This document shows, piece by piece, positions 55,688-63,690 of a stretch of 64,000 nt of DNA. The notes under the pieces were generated by a model. It made no database searches. It had not been told where the DNA came from and saw only the letters and a list, made by a program, of their open reading frames with translations. The DNA comes from Persicobacter psychrovividus (GTDB lineage: Bacteria; Bacteroidota; Bacteroidia; Cytophagales; Cyclobacteriaceae). Position 1 is the first letter of the stretch. Every line of letters begins with the position of its first letter. The translations under genes and the position numbers were made by a program. The DNA lies in NCBI RefSeq assembly GCF_036492425.1, contig NZ_AP025292.1, positions 1 through 64,000 of the forward strand, written 5' to 3'.

Positions 55688-57587
55688 GTGCGCCGTGCAT
55701 GGCGATTAACTAATCGGTGCAAGTCCGTAGTGGGGGTTAGTAGTGTCAACCACATAGCAGAAGGCAGGGGTGTTTACCGTGAGGTATAATCTGAAGGAAG
55801 CCGTATGCAAATCTCTGGCCTGAGGGACACGAACATCATGAGGCAGTATTGTTTGGATAAGCTTGCATAACAAAGTAAAGTCCGAAACTACTCGGAAGGC
55901 AATGCTGTAGATGGTGCAGGTAGATGGAGAGAAAGTTAATCGTCTTACCGCGGGAGATCTCGCAGGGGTGTCTACTAATAGTAAAGGGCACGTTCGAAAA
56001 AGGTTTACTGCGAGAAGTCAGCCGAAGTCATAGTAGTCGAGACCGATGGCGAAGGACTGAACTTTAATTAGGAATCATTATAGAAAGTTACCGAATGAAA
56101 GGTAGAAAGCAGAAAGTACGAAGAAACAGTAGCTTGTTCGGAAAAGCACCTGCAGAACAGGAGAAAGCCGATCGAGTGCCGACTTTTGTTTGGATAACTG
56201 AAGCGGATGATTTCACAGTTACACAGAGAAAGGAAGGATTGTTAGACAAAATCTTGTGTCCTTATAATTTGAACCGAGCTTATCAGCGAGTGGTCAAGAA
56301 CAAAGGGAGCCATGGAATTGATGGAATGAAGGTCGGCGCTTTGGCGTCATATCTGCAAATTCATGGAAGGGAAATTGTACAATCCATACGTCAAGGGAAC
56401 TACCGCCCGAACCCAGTCCGACGTGTAGAAATACCGAAGGACAATGGGAAGACACGCCCTTTGGGGATACCAACGGTAGTGGATCGTTGGGTACAACAGG
56501 CGATCAGCCAAGTTTTAGTTCCGATTTACGAAAAGGAATTTTCACCTCATAGCTATGGGTTTCGTCCTGGCCGCAGTCAGCACCAGGCACTACTTCAGAG
56601 TCAAGAGATCTTATCAGAAGGCTATCGCTATGCGGTGGACTTAGATATGGAGAAGTTCTTTGACACGGTAAATCATAGTTATCTTATCACTTTACTGTCA
56701 GAACAAATCAAGGAAGGATCGGTGATTTCACTCATTCACAAATATTTGAATGCAGGTGTTGTGATCGGTCATAAATTTGAAGCAAGCACCGACGGCGTAC
56801 CGCAGGGTGGACCATTGAGCCCATTATTGAGCAATGTAATGCTTAATGTGTTGGATCAAGAACTGACCAAGCGGGGACACCGATTCGTGCGCTATGCTGA
56901 TGATATGATTATCTTTAGTAAAGGTAGAAAAGGAGCGGAACGACTCAAAAGAACAGTTACCCGATTTATTGAAGGTAGGCTGTATTTGAGGGTGAACAAG
57001 GAGAAAACGCAGGTAGTACCAAGACGGCAAATCAAATTTTTGGGATACTCCTTCTACATGTGGAAGGGAAAAGCACGTTTTCGAGTTCAAGCCAAAAGTA
57101 TCAATCGGCTAAAGGATAAAATGCGTGCTATCACCAATAAAAGTAATGGTCTGGGCTATCAAAGGCGGAAAACCCTGCTATCTCAAACGATAAAAGGGTG
57201 GATCAATTACTACAAATTTGCCGAGATGAAAACCATCATGCAACGACTCGACGAGTGGTTACGCCGACGAATTCGGGCATTTACTTGGAAGAATTGGAAG
57301 CGGGTAAGAACACGGTTCAAGGAACTAAAGCGACTGGGTGCCGATACATCGAAAGCCTGGGAACACGCCAACACAAGAAAAGGACATTGGCGGATCGCAA
57401 AGAGCCCTGTATTACACAAAACCCTGACTGATGAAGTGCTTCGAGAACAAGGCTACGTCTCTCTAAAGACATACTATCTCTCTGTACACTGAATTAAGGA
57501 ACCGCCCTGTACGGATCCGTACGCAGGGTGGTGTGGGAGGTGCACTGGTGAAAGAGGAAATTCTCTTTCACCAGCCATCTACCCTAT
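55688..57587 (+). mobile_element. Group IIC intron
   Basis: An intron of about 1.9 kb. The 5' end begins GTGCGCC (family form GUGYG). The ribozyme body precedes the ORF for some 400 bp. Domain V is visible at 57501-57532 as ACCGCCCTG/CAGGGTGGT with the TACG/CGTA upper stem, GATC loop and CG bulge; it contains the CGC catalytic triad. A D6-like hairpin lies at 57545-57574 and the intron should end near 57587 (...CTACCCTAT). Insertion straight after a terminator hairpin and the lack of an endonuclease domain identify subgroup IIC. The 3' end could be off by a base or two. Confidence 0.9.
56095..57492 (+). CDS. ltrA: Group II intron reverse transcriptase/maturase
   Basis: A 465-residue protein with the RT domains and the active-site YADD at residues 267-270. 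Domain 2-4 motifs such as RPLGIPTVVDRWVQQA and SYGFRPGRSQHQA are clear, and GVPQGGPLSPLLSN precedes YADD. The maturase X domain (about 325-400, with GWINYYKFAE) follows. The C-terminal KGHWRIAKSPVLHKTLTDE and an absent HNH endonuclease are the class C form. It splices the intron and copies it into new sites. The frame looks intact. Confidence 0.95.
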   Translation: MKGRKQKVRRNSSLFGKAPAEQEKADRVPTFVWITEADDFTVTQRKEGLLDKILCPYNLNRAYQRVVKNKGSHGIDGMKVGALASYLQIHGREIVQSIRQGNYRPNPVRRVEIPKDNGKTRPLGIPTVVDRWVQQAISQVLVPIYEKEFSPHSYGFRPGRSQHQALLQSQEILSEGYRYAVDLDMEKFFDTVNHSYLITLLSEQIKEGSVISLIHKYLNAGVVIGHKFEASTDGVPQGGPLSPLLSNVMLNVLDQELTKRGHRFVRYADDMIIFSKGRKGAERLKRTVTRFIEGRLYLRVNKEKTQVVPRRQIKFLGYSFYMWKGKARFRVQAKSINRLKDKMRAITNKSNGLGYQRRKTLLSQTIKGWINYYKFAEMKTIMQRLDEWLRRRIRAFTWKNWKRVRTRFKELKRLGADTSKAWEHANTRKGHWRIAKSPVLHKTLTDEVLREQGYVSLKTYYLSVH

Positions 57588-57728
57588 TGATTTTAAATTA
57601 AAATATTGTGTTTTATATATGATGGGTTTTTTGTAGATTTTGAACATCTACTTTATTTACTGGTCGTAGATTTCCATCTATAAGCCAAAAAGATATTCAC
57701 TTTTCGACTCAACCAAAACAACCTAATC

Positions 57729-57908
57729 ATGAGTAAAATGAAAGCTTTTTTGAAACGTTATCGCTTTATCTTCGGAATTTTATTGGGGATGCTGATCTCT
57801 ACCGACATTGTTGCCTTTTCTCAGGCTGTAAAAGAAGGAAAAACGGTCGAGTATGTGATCAGTGATTTTATGGATGTGCTTGCGACTAAGGAAGAGGGTA
57901 ATTTTTAA
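57729..57908 (+). CDS. Small protein with one hydrophobic helix (59 residues)
   Basis: ATG at 57729 opens a 59-residue frame ending at 57908. Residues 11-30 (YRFIFGILLGMLISTDIVAF) are hydrophobic with a basic start (MSKMKAFLKRYRF), so it is a signal anchor or signal peptide. The rest is short and mostly polar. I recognise no family. It follows the intron 3' end by 140 bp and precedes a large palindrome. A chance frame is possible. Confidence 0.45.
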   Translation: MSKMKAFLKRYRFIFGILLGMLISTDIVAFSQAVKEGKTVEYVISDFMDVLATKEEGNF

Positions 57909-57932
57909 AGCAAAAAAATATTTTCATAACAT

Positions 57933-57960
57933 GTACGGACGTTGCATGCAACGTCCGTAC
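57933..57960. repeat. Perfect 28-bp palindrome
   Basis: Fourteen-base arms meet without a loop: GTACGGACGTTGCA and its exact complement. It lies between the 59-residue frame and the YecH-like gene stop. No T-run follows. It could be an operator or a cruciform-forming site; the role is unknown. Confidence 0.7.
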
Positions 57961-57990
57961 TGATATGATTATATCACTTATCGTGATAAA

Positions 57991-58254
57991 TTACGCCTGA
58001 AAATTCTCGTGGCCATTACAAATCGACATCGCTGTTACGATACGGATTTTGCCATCAATAAGCTCCACTTTGTTTTTTCCGATAATAAAATCCAAAGCAT
58101 CCTCTTTAGGGAAAGGTACGCCTGAACATGCCATAAACTGAACATCTGCGCCCCATTTTTCAGTGATCGCCTCCACCAATGATTCCGCAGTAAACTGACC
58201 GTCATTTTGTTGAACCATGAAAATTACTTCGTGTACGTGTTGAATATTGTTCAT
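57991..58254 (-). CDS. YecH-like (DUF2492) small protein
   Basis: About 87 residues. The N-terminal HVHEVIFMVQQN and TAESLVEAITEKWGADVQFM, with a Cys-containing ACSG and a late ICNGH, follow the YecH/DUF2492 pattern, where Cys and His residues are thought to bind metal. Its function is not established. It is divergent from a Crp/Fnr gene, with which it shares a short promoter region. The start is at 58254; a longer frame to 58335 overlaps the neighbour. Confidence 0.75.
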   Translation of the reverse strand: MNNIQHVHEVIFMVQQNDGQFTAESLVEAITEKWGADVQFMACSGVPFPKEDALDFIIGKNKVELIDGKIRIVTAMSICNGHENFQA

Positions 58255-58275
58255 AATCGTTATTTTATATCTTTG
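58247..58275 (+). promoter_or_regulatory. Bacteroidota-type promoter for the Crp/Fnr gene
   Basis: TTG at 58247-58249 and TATCTTTG at 58268-58275 are 18 bp apart. It overlaps the start of the divergent YecH-like gene. Confidence 0.6.
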
Positions 58276-58309
58276 CTGTAAAGATCCATAGACCAAAATT
58301 GTGAATGAT

Positions 58310-58918
58310 ATGACCGATGTCATAAGCCCGATCATCCCCGAGGAAATATTAAGAAAAAATGGTGCCCAAAAGATCCCCTTCTCAGCACGGGAACGGATTT
58401 TTACCGAAGGTGACGCCCCTGTTTTTTATTATCAGATCGCTCAAGGTGAGGCGCAGATGATTCACTATTCCACGGAAGGGAGAACCTTTGTTCAGGGGAT
58501 TTTCAAAGCCGGGGAAAGTTTTGGTGAGCCAGCAATTTTTGGCAATTTCCCCTATCCTTCTTCTGGGGAAATGCTTTCAGCAGGCAGTATTTGGCGCCTC
58601 AAGCGAACGGCATTTCTCGAGCTGTTATCTTCTTGCCCTGCCCTACACTTTAAATTTTCCGAAGTGCTTTCTAAGCGGCTACTATATAAATCGGTAATGC
58701 AAAGGGAAAGTACTGGTGACGTGGTTCACAGAATCGCCGAGCTTTTTAAATATATGGCCGAAGCACAACAGGCCGAGCGGCCATTTCTGATTTCACTGAC
58801 CCGCCAAGAGGTTGCAGATCGTCTTGGTTTGCGGGTGGAGACGGTCATCAGGGCCATAAAAAAAATGGAAAAAGAAGGGATTGTCTCCCTGATCAACAAA
58901 AAGATTTGGCTAAAATAA
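58310..58918 (+). CDS. Crp/Fnr-family transcription regulator
   Basis: A 202-residue protein with a cyclic-nucleotide-binding-like sensor (about 25-120; for example FTEGDAPVFYYQIAQGEAQM). A winged helix at the C-terminus has LTRQEVADRLGLRVETVIRA and the family ending KEGIVSLINKKIWLK. No Cys cluster for an iron-sulfur centre is seen, so it is not a classical Fnr. The effector is unknown. The start at 58310 is chosen over GTG 58301. Confidence 0.9.
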   Translation: MTDVISPIIPEEILRKNGAQKIPFSARERIFTEGDAPVFYYQIAQGEAQMIHYSTEGRTFVQGIFKAGESFGEPAIFGNFPYPSSGEMLSAGSIWRLKRTAFLELLSSCPALHFKFSEVLSKRLLYKSVMQRESTGDVVHRIAELFKYMAEAQQAERPFLISLTRQEVADRLGLRVETVIRAIKKMEKEGIVSLINKKIWLK

Positions 58919-59035
58919 AAAAAGGAAGAACCCTTGAGCGCTCTTCCTTTCCATAAAATCGTTATTTCTACTATTCGATTGTGATGTCGATGCAGCAAAA
59001 TTTAGACCAAATTATATTCGCCTTCGATTTTTATA

Positions 59036-59674
59036 TTAAAGTCCAATTTTTAGTCCTGTTTTTCCGCTTTCGGCTTTTAAAATCATGCCTGCCTCGCCTT
59101 TTTCAAGTCGGTATTTTATCGTGCGCATTCCACCTGTAGGCTTCGCGTTGGTGTCGCTGTCATTATAAATAGGGAACTCACGCACCAGCTGCCCACCCTC
59201 GATTACAAATCGATCGTGCCCCATATAACCTTGCTTTAAATCAGCGCTCAATTCGGGCATGTAAATGGGGCCAAATGATTTATTACTGTAGGAGGCATAG
59301 GCACGAACCTGCCCATAGGCACCACTCCCCTGGCTGTATTCAAAAAGATACAATTCCTTGTAGCCATCCTGGTCGAGGTCGGCCACATAGCCTTCCCGAA
59401 CAATCCCTTCAATGGCCTCTTCATAAGGCTCTTTCATATTTTCAAAGCCCTCAGGTGTAATCGTAATTTTGTTGCCTGTGGAAGTATTGGGAATATGAAC
59501 CACCATTTTCTGACCATCAAAATCAAAAGACTGATCAAAAGCGACACTTGTAGCGTCCTGACTGACCTCTTCAGTGGAGGCACTTTGTTTTTGCTCTTGT
59601 TTTTTAGACTCTGTACAGCTGAACAGTACAGTTGTCCCCATCATAGCAATAAGTATCGTTTTAAGGGTGTTCAT
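59036..59674 (-). CDS. PliI-like lysozyme-inhibitor lipoprotein
   Basis: A 212-residue protein with a lipobox-like TTVLFSC and a Gln/Ser-rich linker. The rest matches the PliI family: VADLDQDGYKELYLFEYSQG, then GSGAYGQVRAYASYSNK, and GYMGHDRFVIEGGQLVREFP followed by NDSDTNAKPTGG. PliI proteins block I-type (invertebrate) lysozyme. I infer an envelope lipoprotein protecting against host or predator lysozymes. Confidence 0.75.
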   Translation of the reverse strand: MNTLKTILIAMMGTTVLFSCTESKKQEQKQSASTEEVSQDATSVAFDQSFDFDGQKMVVHIPNTSTGNKITITPEGFENMKEPYEEAIEGIVREGYVADLDQDGYKELYLFEYSQGSGAYGQVRAYASYSNKSFGPIYMPELSADLKQGYMGHDRFVIEGGQLVREFPIYNDSDTNAKPTGGMRTIKYRLEKGEAGMILKAESGKTGLKIGL

Positions 59675-59876
59675 AACTTTCCGTTTGATTTTTACCTGAT
59701 TAAAGATGATCCAATATAATTTATTCCGGCTTACCTTTCTAATTTATCAATCGTGAAAAGTGCACCTTTTATAGGGCTTTTTATTCATCACCTGCCAAAC
59801 TTGTGCCCGTTTGGTACTCGAAAATCCAACTAATGATGGGGCAAGAGCAGGTCATTTATAATTTAGGGAACAAAAA

Positions 59877-59902
59877 AACACCTGAGGTTGTCTCAGGTGT
59901 TT
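59877..59902 (-). terminator. Terminator after ndk
   Basis: On the minus strand ACACCTGAG pairs with CTCAGGTGT over a five-base loop and runs into T residues. Confidence 0.85.
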
Positions 59903-59924
59903 GCCATGTTTTTTGTCTGCTTCC

Positions 59925-60395
59925 TTAGCGTGGAACAGTCACATCGAACTGAAGTTTCACTTCTCCAGATTCAGTGAAAATTTCTGAACGGGAAAAGAAA
60001 AACAGCGCTTCGTTTGCAGCATTTTCTACACTGTCAGAACCATGTACGGCATTTTTACTCACGGATTCTGCAAATAACTTGCGGATCGTTCCTGATTTCG
60101 CTTCTTCAGGATTTGTACTGCCAATCAATTCACGGTAGCTCTGAACAGCATTTTCTTTTTCAAGAACCGCCACAACAATAGGGCCCGAGGTCATGAACTC
60201 AACCAACGAGCGGAAGAATGGGCGCTCTTTATGAATCCCGTAGAAAACTTCCGCTTGAGCGGTCCTCAGCTTGATCATCTTCATAGCGGCGATGCGGAAA
60301 CCCGCGTCTGTAATTTTCGCCAAAATTGGGCCGATATACTCGTTATTGACCGCCCCAGGCTTGATCATCGTAAAGGTGAAATTTCCTGAATCCAT
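59925..60395 (-). CDS. ndk: Nucleoside diphosphate kinase
   Basis: A 156-residue protein with the family pattern: [17 protein letters not shown], then [14 protein letters not shown], and the active-site His in [13 protein letters not shown]. It passes phosphate from ATP to other NDPs through a phospho-His. The catalytic His is about residue 119. A longer C-terminal tail of about 20 residues ([15 protein letters not shown]) extends beyond the usual end. Confidence 0.96.
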   Translation of the reverse strand: MDSGNFTFTMIKPGAVNNEYIGPILAKITDAGFRIAAMKMIKLRTAQAEVFYGIHKERPFFRSLVEFMTSGPIVVAVLEKENAVQSYRELIGSTNPEEAKSGTIRKLFAESVSKNAVHGSDSVENAANEALFFFSRSEIFTESGEVKLQFDVTVPR

Positions 60396-60748
60396 AGTTT
60401 TTTTAGTTTGAGGTTGATGTTTGTTTATTGAAAATTCTAAAGTTTTTTTATAAATGCAAGAAAATCAGTTTAAAAAAGATTCGCCATTTTATGATAATGT
60501 TAAAGCGATTACTTTTTGCACCAAAAGGTACATTGCTGGTTTCCTTTATGCTCCCCGTGTTGTAATCTGTTGCATTATATAGTGTCGTCAATCTTCAATT
60601 GCTCGTTCACTACAGGTTTAAATGGCAGTTTATGAACAATTTAGTACATCTTGTTGAACTGAATAGTAATAGACAATATCGTTTTTTTTCAATAATAGTC
60701 GGCATGCCGAACATTTTTTTTGTATATTCAGTTAAGACCTAAACAGCT
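60396..60748. other. Divergent gap between ndk and marR
   Basis: About 350 bp, AT-rich. It includes the 12-bp palindrome TCGGCATGCCGA at 60699-60710, a candidate operator for the MarR protein. I find no ORF. Confidence 0.6.
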
Positions 60749-61222
60749 ATGAAGAAAGAAGAAACTGTCGATTACATTTTCAAGGCGAGTTGGCATGCGA
60801 TTTCCCGAATGTATAATCGTTACGCCTCCTCACAAGAGATTACCACATCGATCGGCTATGTGTTGTTGAATATCCACCCAACTGAAGGTACGCCTGCGAC
60901 CAAAATTGCACCATTAATGGGGCTCGAAAGTCGCAGTTTATCGCGGTTACTCAAGAATATGGAAGAACGGGAGCTGATATATCGCGAAAAAGCGAAGTAT
61001 GATCGGCGTTCAGTTTTAATCCATTTAACAGAAAAGGGCCGAAAAAAACGTGAAGTATCCATTGTTACTGTGCGGTCATTCAATGAGGCAGTTCGTAATG
61101 CGGTGGAAGATCAGGAACTGGAAGTGTTTTTCCGTGTTGCCTCGAAAGTTAACAGTGTTGTAGAACAAGCAAATAAAGAACAAATAAACTTGTTGGAGGA
61201 TTTCCCTCTAACGACCAAATAG
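60749..61222 (+). CDS. MarR-family transcription regulator
   Basis: A 157-residue winged-helix protein. The DNA-reading part is PATKIAPLMGLESRSLSRLL then KNMEERELIYREKAKYDRRS with the wing RSVLIHLTEKGRKK. It precedes the fatty-acid oxidation genes by 40 bp, so local control of beta-oxidation, with an acyl-CoA as likely effector, is an inference. Its own operator may be the palindrome 38 bp upstream of the start. Confidence 0.9.
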   Translation: MKKEETVDYIFKASWHAISRMYNRYASSQEITTSIGYVLLNIHPTEGTPATKIAPLMGLESRSLSRLLKNMEERELIYREKAKYDRRSVLIHLTEKGRKKREVSIVTVRSFNEAVRNAVEDQELEVFFRVASKVNSVVEQANKEQINLLEDFPLTTK

Positions 61223-61262
61223 GTGAATAATACCCAAAACAAATTAAATTTTTTACCACACC

Positions 61263-63662
61263 ATGAATCGATCTATTAAAAAAGCGGCTATCCTTGGCTC
61301 TGGAATTATGGGCTCAAGAATTGCCTGCCATTTGGCAAACATCGGCGTAGAAGTACTTTTGTTGGATATCTCTCCCAAAGAACTGACGCCCGAGGAGGAA
61401 AAGAAAGGTTTGAGCCTGGAGATGGCTGTTGTGAAAAACCGCATCGTTACCCAGATGTTCAACACAGCAGTAAAATCCAAGCCCGCCTCGCTTTATGATC
61501 CGGCTTTTGCGCAAAGAGTTACCCTGGGTAACTTCGATGATGATATGCCCAAAATTAAGGAGGTAGACTGGATTGTGGAAGTGGTGGTAGAAAATCTGGG
61601 CATCAAAAAGGTGGTGTTTGAGCAGGTGGAAAAATACCGTACGCCGGGAACTTTCATTACCTCAAATACCTCAGGAATTCCCATTCACCTGATGACCGAA
61701 GGCCGTTCGGAAGATTTCAAGAAGTATTTCTGCGGTACGCACTTTTTCAACCCGCCTCGCTATCTGAAGTTGCTCGAGGTTATTCCTACCCCTGATACCG
61801 ATCCGGAAGTGGTGGATTTCTTCATGCATTATGGAGACCGATACCTCGGTAAAACCACTGTACGCTGTAAAGATACTCCTGCATTTATCGCCAACCGTGT
61901 TGGTATTTATGCGATTTTGAAGGTCGTGGATTCCATGCAGAAGTTTGGGCTGAATATCGACCAGATTGATAAATTAACCGGTCCGGTGATTGGCCGTCCG
62001 AAGTCGGCAACCTTCCGTACTTCTGATGTCGTAGGGCTGGATACCCTTGTGAAGGTCTCCAACAACCTTTATGCTACTTTGGAGAATGATGAGTCAAGAG
62101 AGACCTTTAATCTGCCTCCGGTGATCAACACCATGATCGAAAAACAATGGCTGGGGGATAAAACCAAGCAAGGCTTCTACAAAAAGACCAAAGACGAGAA
62201 TGGCAACAAAGTGATCTTGACTTTGAACCTGGAAACGCTGGAGTATGAACCAAAGCAGAAGGCCTCTTTCCCTACTCTGGAAATGACCAAGCCTATTGAT
62301 GACGTGAAGGAACGTTTCAAGGTATTGCTTTCCGGTAAAGACAAAGCGGGTGAATTTTATCGTGATTCTTTCTATGGTTTGTTCCAATATGTGTCTAACC
62401 GTATTCCTGAAATCACCGATGAGCTTTACAAAATAGACGATGCGATCTGTGCTGGTTTTGGCTGGGAAGTAGGTCCATTCAAAACCTGGGAATTGGTGGG
62501 GGTGAAAAAGACCGTCGCCAAAATGGAAGAAGCAGGTTACAAGCCTGCCCAATGGGTTTATGAAATGCTGGAGGCCGGTCATGAAACCTTCTTTAAGGCT
62601 GAAGGCGGAACCACGACTTTCTATGACATTCCTTCCAAATCCTATAAAGGTGTTCCTGGTACGGAAGAGTACATCATACTGGACAATTTGCGGGAAAGCA
62701 ATGTGGTCTGGAAAAATTCAGGCACTACCCTTTTCGATATTGGCGATGGGGTATTGAACCTTGAGTTCCATACCAAAATGAATACCCTTGGTGGGGAAGT
62801 GATTGAAGGGATCAATAAGGCGATCAGTCTGGCAGAAGAAAAATACCGCGGTTTGGTGATTGCCAATAACGGGCAGAACTTCTCCGCAGGTGCCAACCTC
62901 GCTTTGGTATTTATGAATGCCATTGAACAGGAGTATGATGAGATTGACTTCATGATTGCGGCTTTCCAGAAGACCATGATGCGTGCCCGATATTCTTCGG
63001 TGCCTGTGGTGGTTGCTCCGCATGCCTTGACTTTAGGTGGAGGTTGTGAACTGACCCTGCATGCCGATCACGTTCAGATGGCCGGGGAAACCTACATTGG
63101 ATTGGTGGAAGTCGGTGTTGGGCTGATCCCTGCCGGGGGAGGAACCAAAGAACTGACCATGCGCGCGGCTGATCGTGCCATGAGTGGAGATGTAGAGCTC
63201 AATACTTTACAGGAAACCTTCATGAATATTGCGATGGCTAAAGTGGCCACTTCCGCCTATGAAGCCAAAAATATGGGCATTATTACGGCTAAAGACAGCA
63301 TTACCCTCAATAAAGATCGACAGATAGCCGATGCGAAGGCGGCTGTAATTCGCCTTGCGGATCAAGGATATACACAGGCTGCTGAGCGTACATTTAAGGT
63401 ACAGGGCCGGTCAGGTATGGCCATGTTCTATGCTGGGGTAAACGGTATGCGAATGGGGAATTATATCTCTGATCACGACGTGAAGATTGCCAAGAAAATT
63501 GCCAACGTGATGTGTGGTGGTGACCTCTCGGCACCAACAGTTGTTTCCGAACAGTATTTGCTTGACCTCGAAAGGGAAGCCTTCCTGTCGCTGACAGGCG
63601 AGAAAAAGACCCTTGAGCGTATTCAGGCAATTCTCAATGGTGGCAAACCATTACGCAACTAA
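61263..63662 (+). CDS. fadN: 3-hydroxyacyl-CoA dehydrogenase/enoyl-CoA hydratase
   Basis: A 799-residue fusion. The NAD-binding Rossmann start is AAILGSGIMGSRIACHLANI; HFFNPPRYLKLLEVIPTPDT contains the catalytic His. A second dehydrogenase helix region follows. The hydratase part lies at the C-terminus, with NNGQNFSAGANLALVF and LGGGCELTLHADHVQMAGE. The dehydrogenase-first order and the length match FadN-type proteins rather than FadB. It performs the hydration and second oxidation of beta-oxidation. A thiolase gene follows after 28 bp. Confidence 0.93.
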   Translation: MNRSIKKAAILGSGIMGSRIACHLANIGVEVLLLDISPKELTPEEEKKGLSLEMAVVKNRIVTQMFNTAVKSKPASLYDPAFAQRVTLGNFDDDMPKIKEVDWIVEVVVENLGIKKVVFEQVEKYRTPGTFITSNTSGIPIHLMTEGRSEDFKKYFCGTHFFNPPRYLKLLEVIPTPDTDPEVVDFFMHYGDRYLGKTTVRCKDTPAFIANRVGIYAILKVVDSMQKFGLNIDQIDKLTGPVIGRPKSATFRTSDVVGLDTLVKVSNNLYATLENDESRETFNLPPVINTMIEKQWLGDKTKQGFYKKTKDENGNKVILTLNLETLEYEPKQKASFPTLEMTKPIDDVKERFKVLLSGKDKAGEFYRDSFYGLFQYVSNRIPEITDELYKIDDAICAGFGWEVGPFKTWELVGVKKTVAKMEEAGYKPAQWVYEMLEAGHETFFKAEGGTTTFYDIPSKSYKGVPGTEEYIILDNLRESNVVWKNSGTTLFDIGDGVLNLEFHTKMNTLGGEVIEGINKAISLAEEKYRGLVIANNGQNFSAGANLALVFMNAIEQEYDEIDFMIAAFQKTMMRARYSSVPVVVAPHALTLGGGCELTLHADHVQMAGETYIGLVEVGVGLIPAGGGTKELTMRAADRAMSGDVELNTLQETFMNIAMAKVATSAYEAKNMGIITAKDSITLNKDRQIADAKAAVIRLADQGYTQAAERTFKVQGRSGMAMFYAGVNGMRMGNYISDHDVKIAKKIANVMCGGDLSAPTVVSEQYLLDLEREAFLSLTGEKKTLERIQAILNGGKPLRN

Positions 63663-63690
63663 TCCATTACCAAACGCAAAATTTAGAACC

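Noticed and set aside
55688-57587. An insertion sequence
   Set aside because: There is no transposase; the reverse transcriptase, D5 and terminal bases identify a group II intron.
57933-57960. The 28-bp palindrome as a terminator
   Set aside because: No T-run follows on either strand.
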